64,000 nt of DNA from Stercorarius parasiticus (GCA_013396915.1 VWZL01002834.1:2039626-2103625); one strand, 5' to 3'. Shown: positions 38,311 to 52,800, numbered from the stretch's first letter. Numbers and translations are program-made. Notes: generated by a model from the sequence alone, not told the origin.

Positions 38311-39812
38311 GAGCAGAAGACACATGAATGGTCTGCGTTAACTGGTGCTTAACTTTAAGTGCTTATATAGTTACTAATGTTGCTATGAGTACTCTGAAAT
38401 TGTGTTGAAGCTCCTTGGTGTTTCAAGCCCACACTGCTCTTCACCCCTTGCGAGCCCATGTCCAGGGAAAAATTATTCTAAATCCTCCCATGTCCAAGTT
38501 CCAGATTTAAGTGGAATGAATTACAAAATTGCATGCAAATATTTTCCAGGATTAAAACAGTTTTTTACAATTAAACCTTAAAATTATTATAAAGTAAGTA
38601 CTATAAACTAACAAATTGTTTTAAACTAGTTTGCAGCATGAGAAATCCAGAAGTAATGCATTGGCTCATGCTTCAGAATCAGAAAATGAATTGGGGCTCA
38701 TGGTTTCTGATAGGCTTTGATGTTCAAGAGCTCAAGGGACCACATTCCATTTGGAATTGGAAGAAGCTGGTATAAGGCACCATCACTTGAAAAGCAGGGT
38801 GAAAGACAGTCATTGAACCACCCACCAGCCAGTAGGACAAGGATGCTCTCTGTGTGCCGCCAAGAGGGAAGAGGAAAAATATCTCCACTCTCCCTTGGCA
38901 ATAGTTCATGCTAGTTAGCTGGAACAGGCCTTTCCATTTGAACATCTCCATAGCCACATGCTAGATGAGAGCACAAGATTAAAGGCGAAATCTCATTCTG
39001 CCATTTCAAGAGCAAATCTGTCATCCGTGCAGCTTGTCTTCATAATACAAGCATAAGTGAAATTTTGTAAATGCTTTTCATTTTAATAATTAGAAGTTTA
39101 TCTAAGTGAAGGGAGGCATTTTTAATAATGATTTTGCTTTTTAAAACTGAGCAGGTGAAGAGAGGAATATGCCAAAAGTCAAATCAATGGATTTTTTGTG
39201 TGAGTAAGAGAGGCATGAAGGATTTGATGGTCCAGCCTTATCAATGTTACAAAACATGGATTAGGTACTTGTATTAGAAACAAACAGCATCAACTCAGTA
39301 TAGAACAAGTCATATTTAAAAGGGAGGTGAAGTAGTACAAATGTGGCAGAGAACTACATACTCTAAAATGTTTGAACTTTAGAAGAATCCATTAAGCTGT
39401 TACAGTTACAGAACAAAGTGAACCCCATTACTGAAAAGTATGATTTGTTGTCAGTCTCTGTAATGACACAAGTCAACCTTGAATTTATAAGTATCACGTA
39501 AGAAAGATTTTAAAACCATGTGCAATTTAATAAAAATGTTTCATATGAAACCACACACTGAATTAAAAAAGGAGAGGATTACGTCCTTGAAGAAGCTGTG
39601 AAGAACAGAAAACTTCACAAATTCTTGTGTTTAACATTACTTTTTAATATCCTTGCATTAAAAATGAATGATTACTTTTTAATATTACTTGTAACCAACT
39701 ATCCCCTACCGTATAGATACATTTCTTGTATGATTTTATTATATGCTCAATAATAGTACCTATAAGCTCAGATTTCTTTTGAATATAAATGATTGGAAAC
39801 AATATCTACCCT
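38311..39812. other. AT-rich intergenic stretch with enhancer-like look
   Basis: No gene is seen. The segment from about 38980 on has many homeodomain-type cores (TTTTAATAATTAG and similar) and an exact 15-base direct repeat, ATTACTTTTTAATAT, at 39636-39650 and 39671-39685. It runs into the tandem repeat. Confidence 0.4.
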
Positions 39813-39990
39813 AAAGCATCTTTAATGTCATTATAGATGGGTAGGAGTAAATTAAGCGGTATTTAGCCACCAAAGTCTTTAATTTCATTGCATTTGAGTA
39901 GGAGTTAGACATTATGAGGTCCAATTAAAAAAGTCACTAATGTTTTTACATCTGAGTAGGAGTAAATTAAACAAAATCACTCCTGAGCTG
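39813..39990 (+). repeat. Degenerate tandem repeat, about 3 units of 58-59 bp
   Basis: Three units start at 39813, 39872 and 39930, each with AAAG at the start and a shared core, (T/G)GAGTAGGAGT or GGGTAGGAGT, about 30 bases in. Units 1 and 3 share GTAGGAGTAAATTAA exactly; unit 2 has GTAGGAGTTAGACATT. A weakly similar fourth unit may begin near 39988. It is not a known satellite to me. Confidence 0.65.
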
Positions 39991-40281
39991 CTAATATCAT
40001 TTTAATTGAATGTCATTCAGTTTCTAACTGCTGCTACAACACAGAGGATAATGAGTCAAGCTCAACAAATCATTTGAGCTCCAGGTACCATGGCTACTAG
40101 GGGTGAAGGTAGAGTTTGGGGATGGAGAGGGAAACTGTTGGAAGTTAGGAAGCTGACAGGAATGATAGCAGACCTGACATCTCTTGGTTGATGAGACCTA
40201 TGTTCATCTAAAAATATCACCCTAACAAGAGCTAATCTAGCAAGGCTGCAAGCTAGGTCATTATTTCTAGTGTTCAGACAT

Positions 40282-40298
40282 AAAAAAAAAAAAAAAAA
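40282..40298 (+). repeat. A17 homopolymer
   Basis: Seventeen consecutive A, followed by GGG and another A-run. It has no retroposon body upstream that I recognise. Confidence 0.9.
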
Positions 40299-43200
40299 GG
40301 GAAAAAAAGCATTTATCCAGAAGATGCGATTTACAGAGTGAATGCTAGAAAGGCTAATTCCATTTATTCACACCTCATGAATAATTCATTGTTTGATTTA
40401 AAGTTAATCTTGATGATGAGACAATGGTGAAACAATACTAGACAATATATGGACTTAAATATGTGAAAAATAAAAAATCATATCCTATCACAAGTATTAT
40501 TATTTTTTGATCTATAACAGATAATATTGCATTTTCCTCATACCTGGAAATCTTTTCACTTCAGTAAATAGCAGGTTTAAGACAAGCTGTGGCACTTCTT
40601 ATAGAGAGCGTTAAAGAGACTAGAGTGAAAAATACCCTTCACTGAAACTCAAATTACTACAAAACAGTAGATATTTTCCCGTAACAGCAGTTCAACCCGT
40701 TACAAAATGCTAGGCTTCTATCAGAAAAAACTGCAGGGTTTTAAACCTGTTATTAATTTGTGAGTATCAGATCTGTTCTGATGTTACTGTATGTGTACAT
40801 GCCTGACTGCTAAGAGCAAATATTCCTTTAAAATATGCATTTAACATAAGACCCAAGAGACCAGGGTCTTCTGAATGAAGCTCGACACCTTGTTCCAAAC
40901 TCATGCTAGGTGTTGGCTTTGTTTATAGTCACACACTTTTGTTTGGCTTATGTGATCAAATGCTCCTGTCTCTTTGCAGAAAAAGGTGAGAGCCAAGGCG
41001 TGATTATGGTCTATGTGTGAGCATGTATCTGGAGCTGCTTCTGGCTCATATTATGTGTTCAAAAAGTCCCATCAACTACCTCTTGGCTATGTAGTCAAAA
41101 TCATATAGAGGGAAATTTGCAGTTCTGAGTGTTTCTTTCTTATATGTGGGACAGCTGGAGGAAGTCCACTTTAGCAGATACCATAGATCTGTCTTTCTTC
41201 TTACCTCTCTACAAGACTGAGGCCCCTTCAAAGGATCTGGAGCACACTGCTTGTTCTTCCTCCATGGGTAGGGAGAAAGTCAGTGCTGCTGTACAGGGGA
41301 AGCAACTGCAGAGCTGCAAAATGTCTTTCCAGGGGCTTGAGCATACCCTGTTACAAAAGGATGGGTTGCGTGTAGCCACAGCAGTCCCCTCTTTCTCAGA
41401 GCTTCTCCTGCAGCCCCTGTCTCCAGATAACAGGATGTGCCAAGGCAGCACAGTGGCTAAAGCAGCCACAGGAAAGACATCTTGTGGCTTTCCAGGATGG
41501 ACTCCCCCTTATTCACCATCCTAAAGGTTAGTTACTTAGCCCAGGCACGGCTGGGTAGATTTTAGATAAACTCCAGCAATGTCCTTTTGGCCATACCCCA
41601 GTTTTTGCAGGGAGCTGTCTGCGCTGCTATTCTAGTAGTGAAAATATTGTGATGGAACTGATCCTGTGCCAATTCTGAAAATTGTCCAGGCTCTGAGAGC
41701 AGCTTGGGTCTGTGGAGGTAACTGCAGAATTTCAATTCCCTCTTAGCAGAAAGGACAGAATTTCCCAGCACCAAAGACACTGCCTTTTCCACTGCTTCGA
41801 ATATGATGCTTTGACAAAAATTACTATTGTCAAATTCTGCTTCTTTCTAAGTATTTCTCTTATTTAATTGTGAGATTCTCCATTGACTCTTTCAATTATA
41901 ACTCACTATGTGTCGGTTTGTAATTCTGGTATCTTTTACCTGTCTTTCAATAAATGGATGTCTGACTAGACATTCTGCACAACTTGAAATAAGTGAATGA
42001 AAAAAATAACTGTCAGTGGATGTAAAGAGGAAGGCAACCCACTAGACTCTGGTGAACATCTCAAAGGAACGGCTGGAGTTTGGGTCAGCTAGGGAAAGAG
42101 GATGGGAGGTAGAATTGTCCATTTAGGTAGGTTTTGCTTTTAGAACTGATTTTCAAATGAGCAAATATGAGCAGAAATTCCTGCTTGGGATTCAAGTCTG
42201 TCTACTTTTTGCATTCACCTTCCACGATGAGGAACACCAAGGAGCCTCAGTCCTGAATTTTGGTTCAGTATTCCCATCAGGCAAGAGAGCAAGATCTGTG
42301 AATTAAGACTTAAGGCTTTTATGCAGGGTGTGTGAAGAAAAATTTGAGATTGAGCGTGGGCTAAACTCTCTGTGTAGATGTATTGTTGCAAACTTGCTCT
42401 GGGACATACCGAATTATATTGTTACTTGGGGGAACAATGATGAAATGTTTTGACGTAGCCTTTTGTCTTTTCTGTGTAGATTGAACTTGAGCATGTTACA
42501 ACTTGTTTTAACTAATATGTTACATAGGTTGGTTGTGTCTTGTGTCTGTGAAGTTCCAGTGATAGCACTGCAAAAATAATTACTAAAAAAACCCTTACAG
42601 CGTCTACTTGGGTAACACTAATGACTCCTGAGGAGCTTAATGTCATGATTTACTAAGTAGTTAGGATTTTAGTTATTGAAATGCAAAGATACAGATCTCA
42701 CTTTGGAATACTTCTTAATGCCATATCAATCGTGATTTGAGCACTTGCTTCCCTGAGTTGCATTTGGTTGGTCAGGGAAAGTTCCTTAGCTATTCAAGAG
42801 TGCACTCTCTCTAATTTAGTGGACCTTTTGGAGGCTTTTGTCTTAAGCTTAAAAAGATTGATCAAAACCATCTTTCCTTTCAAATGGGCCACTCTAAATA
42901 CGAATGTATATATTTCTTAAAGATTTCTAGGTGTAGATATGGTTAGGGTGTCTTATGTAAATTTAGATTACTAATGTATCAGCCTTTTGTCTCACGTTGC
43001 TCTGACAGTCAAGCATTTAGCTTCCTATCTCAGAAATATTTGTGTCCTTCATAGCTGAAAAGTCAAGTTTTGCTCAGTGTGTGTTAGCTGAGAGCTGAGG
43101 AACTCTTTCCCCTATGACTGGAACATGTAGGCTATTCTCAGCATGTAACACGCAGATACCTCTGAAGTGTGTGGGCACAAAATCAGGTAGAATAGCTCTT

Positions 43201-45908
43201 GAAAATGCATCTGGTTTCAAACAAGGAACTTTAATTTTTTCTGTAACCGTAAGTTACGGAATTAGTTTGATGGTAAGAGTTATGTTTACAGTGTGTTCTT
43301 AGTTCTTGCTTTGAAGTGTGGCAGTAAATGTAAAAATCAAGCTACTCATTGAATTAATCACAGGTGAATCTAGTTTGACCTTTTGCAAATGGCAGTACAT
43401 TCAGTGCTAGCTGAAGGCAGGAATGGTGATCTTGAGAGCTGTTTGTTCACAAAGTTAGAAGGAAATCACAGAACTGGCTCTTTATGCCCCCTGCCCAGCC
43501 ATGGCCTGCAGAAAGCTGAAACAATGAGGTACCGGGGACTCTCTGCCTGAACCACCTCCCCTGTGAACTGATGCGCCAGAGTTGGTGAAGGTTTTGCACC
43601 TCATTGCAGGTTTTGTACTACTGACAAGGGAAAAAATCATTACAGGTTATGATATCCATGCCATCTGCTGCCTGCATTCATTTTGTATGTATTTCAGAGC
43701 ACCTACAGCTGGAGCCACATTAGGCCAGCCTGAGTTTCACCTGGGCAGTCTGGGTGTCTATATGCTTGTAAAGTATTTGGGTTAGAGAGAAATCTGAACC
43801 ATTAAAGGTCTTTATATGGAGGGCCCAGAGCCGGTACTTTTAAGGAGGAAGAAGGACTGCTAATTCCTTTCCCCTTGTGCTCTGTGGTCCCTGTACCCTG
43901 CCTGCTTGGCAGTGACGCTTGCGACCCATTGACCTGGCTGAGTCTCAAGGAAGAGAGATGTTGCCACTTCGCCTATGCAAGCAGCTAGCTGTTGTAAGTG
44001 GGACCTTGTCTTTTTTACGTGTACTCTGCGGAACGCGCATGCACCACTTACATCCTAGATTTGAGCCCAGACAGGCAAATTCTCTGCATATTCAGCTGAA
44101 GAAAGATGCCCTCAGAGTACAGTTTATGGCATTTAAGTCAGATGCTTAAAATTAGACAGTCTGTATGTGCCTTGGTAGCCTTCCTCTGTCTGTATTTTGT
44201 ATACTAACTGGAAAACCTGGATGATAAGAATCTAATGTTTCCTGAGCCTGTGAGCAAGACTGGCTAGATCATCCACTGCAGGGATACTCACACACAAATG
44301 CACTATGTTGTCTTTCATCAGCTCTGCCAGGGAACAACAGGACTGAGACTTGTGAAGTCTGCTGCCACTGCATCTCTGTGTTTCCCAAGCATGCAGTCAT
44401 CAGAAGTACTGCTCAGATAGTGCTGTTTTGCTTACCATCTTACAGGATGCAGAGAAGCAAAGTTTTGCCTATAATTTGCTACCCAATGTTTTCCTTAGCA
44501 GCCAGGAGTTTGTGATCAGCTTAGAGAGTTTTATATGACTTAGTGGTGGCTTTGTTTTTGGATCTCTAAATGTATAGAAAAGAAAGAGAAGCTTTTAGTG
44601 CTTTTACCCTGGTGTACTTCTGAAAGTTGCTTATTTGTACCCTTTAGATAAAACTGCAAAATGACCTTTTAAACTGGAACAAAGCAGAGTACAGCATGGA
44701 GTAGTGCATTCTGAGTACAAGTTAGATTAAAACCCAAATTTTTAAATCAAAATCAATAGTATATCACAGATTTAAATAGAGCTCTTTAGAAAGTAGGTCA
44801 CAAGCTAGAGCTTCAGATCAGTTTAATGACTTGCATAGGAAAGTGCATACCTATACTTGTCATTATTTTCTCTCATAGGATCTCAAATTTCACAGTCTAT
44901 GCACCTATGTGATAAACATGAATAGATGCTGGCATAGGGACATCAGTGCAAATACCCTTTTCCCTGTTAGGAGGTTTAGATAGATTTGTTCCTGTTCAAA
45001 CTGATAGAAGTCGAGTTCAGGCAGCCAACAACTCAAAAGGAATGTAGTTGTCAGAATGGGTTTCCAAATATAGTCTTCCCATGTACAACACACGAGACTT
45101 AACTGTTCTGGCATCCAGGTGGAATATGTCTGTGGTTCCCTGGTGTAAACCAAGTACAATACATCGCTTTTAACATCTTGTTCTGAGTATCCTGGATATG
45201 TTTAGAAAATGTTGGTGCCAGCTGGCAGATTGTTGGTGAGGCTGAATACATGAGGCTGCCATTCTTTCAGTGTTGTTACAGCCCCACCATTCCTTCATCA
45301 GTTCTTCTTGTCCCTGTGCTTCAAGAAAGACGCTTTGCCTGCACCTTCTCTTGTCTTGGGTTTCACAGGCCTGGCTTTCTTTATCAAACCTCACCTTTGC
45401 TGCAAATTTTTGTTGTAGGATTTTTTAATTATTTTTTTTAAATAAAATTCAGGCAATTAGTTTCTTTTTTTCCTAGCTAATTGCTTTTAAGTTAGTCTCA
45501 CTAATCCATAAGTGCCAGTAGTCTCTGAGATACTGGATCTCATTTAATTTCCAAAGAAGCAGAAGAGAGCTAAAACAAGAAAATGTCACAGCATAAACAG
45601 ACAACAGAAGGGAAGAAAAAACTAGATAAAACAGTTTCTTATCCTCCTACTTTACATTCATTCACTCAGCCGTATCACATGTAACATCAGAGCATAATCA
45701 TCTCTTGAAACTTACTTATCACAAGCAGACTGCTAAGTAGATCCCCCCTAATTTGCACAATTGCACAAAGTCACAGAGCCTGAGGAGAGAGGATTGTCTT
45801 CCTGCCCAGTAGCTATCACAGGTTTAAAGGTCTCATTGTTTGTTAGTAGAGGCAGTCAATATTATTTCAACATTTTTTCCTCGGAAAATGAGAGTATGAA
45901 ATCAAAGC

Positions 45909-45957
45909 TGGTTTTTTGGTTTTGGTTTTTTTTTTTTGGTTTTTTGTTTTTTTTTTT
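45909..45957 (+). repeat. (T)nGG low-complexity tract
   Basis: Runs of T broken by GG or single G over about 49 bases. Simple low-complexity DNA. Confidence 0.9.
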
Positions 45958-48884
45958 AGGAAGGATGACTTTTAATATAGTATTTGTTTAAAAAATACAG
46001 AAGAAAAGCTTTGAAACTATGGAAATCTTTCTTTGTTTTTTTTTTTTAAATGAAAAATTACATTTTTAGTCCAAGTGACTTTTCACTTAGGGATTTAAAT
46101 TGATTTTAAAAAATCAAAGTGAAATGTTTAAAAAATCTTGAAGGATTTTGATTGACTTAATCTGTGTTGTATCTGTGTCTCCATTTGTGGAAAGTTTCAT
46201 CTTTTTATTCTGATTCCATTATTTCCTAAAAATAGAGGGCATATTGAAGAAACTTAAGTATTATAATTTAAGCCATTGAGAGGAAGAGCTAATACTCAGA
46301 CTTGAAATTATATTACCCCATTTACTTGAACAGGTAGCAAAATCATTAGGATTTTGCACAAATTCTAGTTCATAAGAGTACTTGGTGATAAGAGTAAAAA
46401 AACTCTCAGGTTATGTATATAGGGAGTTTCACTGAGAGAAGATGAGATCAAAGAAACAAAACATGATTTCCTTGCTCAGAGGCACAAGCCCCTTCCAGCC
46501 AGTGCTGCCTCAAAATATTTGCTTTTTTAGAAAGGTCGTTCCATTAGCTTCCCAGATTAGCTCCAAATTTCAGAGCAGATTTGGATTTGCTTTTGCTTTG
46601 AAGAAGTGGGGTAAGCTTTATTGTTTCCTAATGGTTAAGTGAAAGACTGCTCTACTTTATCCATCTCAATCGTAGTTAGCACAACTCCTAGGTTATCTGA
46701 TAGCCTAAGGAAAAAAAACCATAATAAAGCAGAAACAAATTTTTGGAGCATAACATTTATTAAACTTTGACAAAAGCACTAGAACTTCAGATTTCAATCC
46801 TTGCCTTTTATAAATTAATACTAGTAGCAAATTTTTTACAGTTAAAATGTTATTACCAAATTATTGTGCTACTGGAGAAATAACATGATACTTTTTTCTA
46901 TGTCAGAGACTTGGGTAGGAAAAATTCCATTTAAAATAAAACAAACTAGACCAGAGCACCCTTGGCATACGGTAGAAGAAATGAAACAAAATGGCTCACT
47001 GTCAAAGTCAATAGCACCACATTGACCTAATCAGAACTCTGCAATGGGGAATTCTGTTTTCAAGTTATCACATAATATAATTTAGACAGTTTTGAAACAT
47101 AGGGTTTGGAACTTGTGCATATATTTTTGCAGTTTATTCAGAAGATTTATGTTATGTCATGCTATTTAGTTGCAGGTATCTGTGTTAACCTGGTATTCAT
47201 AGGTTAATATTTGAAATAGCATGACTTCAGCTGTTATATATACTGTAATTGTCCCTCAGGACTGATATACCCTATATGAGCAACATTTACAATCATTTAA
47301 AAAGATCTGAATAAATAATTAGAAGAGACAGTTACGAAGTTTTAAATAAAATATCTCCCTTTCAAAGCCAAAACAGGTGAAGTGGAAGCTATACGATAGG
47401 TTGATTTGAACAAATTTCTCAATCTTAATTAATACGTTTTAATGTTCCGAAAGTAAAATAGTCTGTTTTACAGAATGAAAAATTCATCAGTGCTGTTGAA
47501 AACAAAAAATTTCAATTCCAAACTAAATGTGAAGTAAAAATGTAACTATAAGATGTTGTCCTTTTTAGAAATCAATGGAATATTATAAATGGCATGATGG
47601 AAATTTTGTATTTTTTTTCATTCAGAAAACACATCAAGATTCTGGCATTTTGCTTGCATTTGAGATAGGAACTGTTTTGAGATCTTATATCCTCACAAGA
47701 TGGAGAAAACATTTCACTCTGAGTAGAAATTATAAATGTAGTGAGGGTAGCTCTGTGATTTATCCTTCCCAGAAGCATTGACCTGGTAGATGAGTCTAAG
47801 AGTGAAAACTTAAAATCAGTGACAGCAAATGTAAAGACAGTTCTTTATCCAGACATTCATCTCTGAACGTTGGTGTAGGGGAGAAACTATTTGGCTCATG
47901 CCTGCTTAAGGCTTACCACATCCACTGTTGCCCTTGATATTTTGTAAGCTATTTTTCCAAATAACATTTGCATACTGAAATATTCTGTTGCACGAAACTC
48001 ACTATCATATGAATCTCAGAGAAATGGCAAAATCAGCTGATATACAAAATTTCAGAGGTGAAAACCAGGGGCAGTTTCTGATAAATAAAAAGGGTAAATG
48101 CCAGAGAATGAGAAGAAATATAACTGATAGTATAATTTTGAAGGTAGCTATCTGACTGTGGATCTATAGATTGAGGAGTTTTTGCCTGCTGTGGATATAT
48201 TCATCATAACAGAAAATTATTTTGTAAGTCAAACTGTCAGTGCTATACAAAACTGCTCAAAGATTCAGAACTGTAAGGACAATTGTTAAGCACATACTTA
48301 AGGGAAGGTATTTATATTTGCAAGCCTTTGCTCTCACGGAAAGAAGCCAGCCGTAGTGTAGTACCAGTTATTAGTATGGAGCTGCTTACTTTTCTCAAAT
48401 TGGCATAAATAATACTGGCGAGAAATACAGCGTCTTTGAATTTCTTTTGATGATTACCTACACAGTGGGTAGCAATGCCAACCCTCTTTCCTCTAACACC
48501 CAGATGGATGGTCCCCACACAGTGATTTTATACAACAGCCTGTCATGGTCAGGATTAGACCATCACAGAAAAGCAGACACTTTTGTTTATCTCCACCTGC
48601 AAGAAGATGTTTAAAGGGCCCTCAGCCCACAGGCTGTCATACAGATAGTCAACGTCATCCTCATCTTGCTACTCTGACTGGAGGGTTGGTCTTGTGGTCA
48701 TCCTGCTACGGCTGCAATGCTAGTGCAGCGGAGGATGCAGCACAATGAACATGGGATGGATACCTTTAGTGCTAGGGGCAAAAAGTCTGCTCCTCCAAAA
48801 TGCTATTTCCCTCCTACCCAGGAGCAGTTCAGGGCATTTAGTACCCCACAGGAACATTGCAAATCCAGCCAGCTAGTTAACATT

Positions 48885-48908
48885 GCTAATACTAATGTTA
48901 GTATTAGC
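48885..48908. repeat. Perfect 24-base inverted repeat
   Basis: The arms GCTAATACTAA (48885-48895) and TTAGTATTAGC (48898-48908) are exact reverse complements separated by TG. The repeat could extrude as a small cruciform or be bound by a dimeric protein. It sits in unique intergenic sequence. Confidence 0.85.
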
Positions 48909-49390
48909 GGGTCAGCTAAAAACGGTGATAATTTGTACAGTAGATGAACAACTGATAACCTTGCTGGTTTTAGTTTAGAGCATATTTTGTGGTTTAATGG
49001 TTTCTGACAAGCAATATGAACAAATGCTAAATTGAAAAAGGCAATAATATATGGAATCTCACAAATGTGAGTGTCAGTGGCAGCAATTCATTCTTTCTTG
49101 TTTGCTACCCAGCCACCTCTCATTATGTTATTCTTCATGTCTTAAAGTCGACAAATTCCAGGAACAAATCAATACCAGGGAAATCCTTTTGTCTTCTTCT
49201 AAGGCATAACATGTAAAGAAAGCTCAGTCAATATGTCTTTTAATAACATCTCATGGAAATGCCTGGATTTCCCTTCATGTTCTATAATTAATTGAGCTCC
49301 TTGCCACCCACAACGTATAGCTGTTCCCCTCTATAATTCTCTTTTGGCTTAATTGTCATTTGTTTTCCTGTTCTATTTGTCTTTAGCTAT

Positions 49391-49417
49391 TTCTTTCTTT
49401 TTTTTTTTTTCTTTTTT
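49391..49417 (+). repeat. T-rich homopolymer tract
   Basis: About 27 bases of T with a single-base interruption. Low complexity. Confidence 0.85.
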
Positions 49418-49780
49418 ATGGTGTTGGATGTGCTTTGTACTTAGTTTTATCTTTCTGTGCTTTTGCTTCTAAATGTCAGCATAATTTTTCTGCCTTATAA
49501 TATCGGAGATGTTATAACCATCAATCAGTCCAATAGAAGAGCAGAAAAGATTAGATACCATTTATCTGTATTGGTTGCCCATTGTAATGACCCAGTGGAC
49601 AACATGAACAGATAATCTGTTGCTTTGATGGAAACTAATTATTCTTAAGAGTGACAGCGTCGAAATAGCTTTTGTGACGTTGTTTTTAAAAATGATGACT
49701 ACCTAGTCATTGCTAGTGTAAGACTGCAATTCCGTGCTGTTCCTCAATGATTTCCCTATATAAGCAGCAGGAAATCTAGA

Positions 49781-49800
49781 TTTTTATTTTTTTTTTTTTT
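49781..49800 (+). repeat. T-rich homopolymer tract
   Basis: Twenty bases of T with one A. Low complexity. Confidence 0.85.
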
Positions 49801-52800
49801 AGGAAAGAACCCTATTTGCAGAGACAAAAATATCTGACATCCCATGTAAAATGCCTATTAAATTTAATACAGAAAACACTGCGCTAGCTGCTGAAAAGTA
49901 AAAGTGCACTGCCATCTTATTTCTGTCGTGTGTAGTTGATCTTGTTGTTCTGTGAATATGAAGCCTGTTTTATTTTGACAGCTAATGGTTCTGCTAGTGT
50001 ACTGTGCTGGCATTTCACCTCTTGAAAAGAAAGTTTCCTGAAGCTAAAATATAGGTCTAATTGAATGATGGAATTAAAAGCAAGTGATACAGTTAAAAAT
50101 AGCTGCTTCCATCCTTTCCAGGCACATGTAAATCACACAACTTTTCCTCTGTGTCAATTAAAGGACTGGGAGGAAGAAAGGCAAAAAATAACTGTGCCTT
50201 GCAAAAACTTTCAAGAACCTTCTTAAAAATTGCCTATGTCAGGAGCTGGCAAATGGCAGGATTCTTCAGTGTATCCTGAAATCCAGTACACTTAAGCCAT
50301 TGTTGACTAGGGAGGCATGGGGGAAGAGTTTGGGGAGTGGGGTCTCCTCACTTGTGCGGATAATCTATCTGTGACTTTAGATCCTTATGTAGTTCCAAGG
50401 CTGTGTGCCGGCACATAATGGGTGGGAAGTGCTTGCATGGGCAGGTGCCATGCGCCTTAGACAGGAGACAGTATCTTCTTGAGTGTCCTATCGCTGTTGC
50501 CAAACTTATGAAACTGATGGCCTTTGGGGCAAATGGAATAGGTGAAGTGCTCTGCAGTAGGTTTGCATTCAGTGGGTGCACTGGGTGTGAGCTGCGGCAG
50601 CTGAAGGGCTGGTGCTGCCTCCTACTCCCAGAGGCGCGTGATGGGCAGCTGGAGATGGCAGTGTTTTCATCCCTGCTGTGTGGCAAATTATTGGCATGTC
50701 TGAGAGGAAGCAGAGGGATATCCCTGTGTTCCTAAACAAATGAAGGGAGATACTAAGTTGGGGAAGTTAAGCTGACTCCTTTTAGGTAGATGAGTGCTTT
50801 TTCAGTGTTACCATTTGATTTCTCTGGTCTATAGGAGTAGTATGTCTGGAGACACTACTGATGACCTGGCCTGGTCAAAATGTCACATTGGTCATTTTCA
50901 AGGTCAGCTCTGACATGACTTAATCTCACCTGGGCTGTTGTAAATCAAGATGTCAGTTCCACCATGCTGCAATCCCATGTAAATGGGATCATGAAACTTG
51001 GATCTCTGCCCGGCACTAAGTGCAGATCACCGCCAGGGGTCTGTGCTCTTCTGTGGTCTCAGCAGTCTTAACCACAAATTGAAATTGCTGAAGAAATTTG
51101 AAGGCTTTGCGGCAATATCAAGGCTAGATTGCTGTGCCCTTCTCTTCAATGCTTTCTTGAAGGCATGGAAAAAGGAAGCTCACAGGTCAGGAGAGTGGGC
51201 TTACTAATTTGAACAGTTAAAACTGATGCATATTGTGAATACTATAATAGCCAGCACTGGACTAAGGCTGTTTTCATGGGAACTACTGACAATTTCTTAC
51301 TTATATAGTTACTTGGAGTCAGGAGCAAGGGGTGGGTATAAAAGTCTAGACTGTTAACTAACTACTAACCTAAAATAATCTAAATGCATAGCCTAACCTT
51401 ACAGAGAAAATTAAATACTCCACAGCAGAGCTCCTAGAAATCCTTTTGAAGCATCTGGTAACTTAAATTGTGGTGGTATTTCAGGATGGACAGAGTCAAA
51501 GGTACAAAAGATTTCAAGTGGTTTTGCAGTTAACACAGCACACTGGAAATACATATTTTAAGAAGCACACTTACTTCAGTGTGGTCTCTGCAGCCAGTTC
51601 TCTGCTATTCATACCAGCCCACCTCTACTTTTATTTTCCACAAGTGTCTCTTCTTCACTCTGGAAAAGTAACATAAACCTATGAACTGATGAATTTTGCT
51701 GATTGCTAAAAAGTGTTTTTGCAGGAGTTTTCAGTAAGGTATGCTTTAATCTTGTATAAGTATTTTATTAGAAATATATTCAATAGGGACACTCCTATAC
51801 ACATTTCAAATGTGCTTGTGTGTGTGTATGTATTTTTTAAAAAGTCTCATAGAAATTCTACCATCTCTTCTCATGTTTTTCTCATTCTTGAATTGCTCTG
51901 GTGGCAGAGCCTGCTGTAATCAGCCCTTTTTAAAACACACAAAGCAATCTGTCATCTTCTGCACAGCATTTCAGATTTTCCAAAGTGTCCATCTTAGCAT
52001 CACTGAAAGAAGAAAACCTGACGTTAAGAATTGCAAAGTTAATGGTTAATCAACAGTGTCTGGTCCCCATCCGTGGGACATCTTGTAGAACAATCAAGCC
52101 CTGCTCCGTCATAGTCCCAAGCAGTGATTGCTTCTGCATCCTATGAGGCATGAGGCACTAGGGATGAAGATGGAACACCTCAGTAGCTAATTAAACAAGG
52201 CAACTTACAACTGAGGTACATGCCTGGCTAAATAGGCTGGAGTGCAGAGTCTGTCAAGCTGATCTGTCTTTAAGTGCTTTGCACCCTTCACTGTACCTGG
52301 TTGAACATTAACATCCCAAATTTGCTGATTTTCACCAATATCCTGCCACATGCGGAGAACTAGCTGAAAGGAAGCTGGCATTTTTTGTAATGTAGTTCCT
52401 TGAAGCATTATTCTAAAAAAGACATCAATCTTCACTGTTGCAAAGAAACAGCACAAGATGTTTTAAACATTTTGAAGGGAAAATGCACTGTCTGTAGTTT
52501 CCTATTTCTCTTCTACTATTTCCTCACTCACTGGGATGTATGTTTTTATAAGAACTCAGAAAAGAAGTATCTAAAGAAAAAGAGGGAACAGTAACAAAGT
52601 AAGTTATATGCTCTTCCCTGCCTGTTCACAAATCTTCTAACCTTGTGGCTGAGCCTTTTAATATTATCTTATCTGTACATTTCAAAGTTCATCAAAAGCC
52701 AGTGAAGAGAGCTATGCAAAATAAAAAGCAGGAATAAATACAGAGGGAAAGCTTTTCCTCAAAACGTTTTATCTTAATCTCCTGATCCTGTCTGGATCAA

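Larger units (their letters stand above)
39991..48884. other. Intergenic, no gene recognised
   Basis: AT-rich sequence with a 17-base A-run (40282-40298) and a T/G low-complexity tract (45909-45957). The longest open frame is 131 codons at 41129-41524 (plus), with no recognisable domain. A CpG-bearing patch at about 43480-44050 shows no gene structure. I could identify no transposon. Confidence 0.5.

Noticed and set aside
41129..41524. 131-codon plus-strand open frame
   Set aside because: No recognisable domain, no exon boundaries and a comparable minus-strand frame. Treated as chance.
50348..50735. Opposed 110-112 codon open frames
   Set aside because: Same pattern of mutual shadow frames without recognisable protein features.
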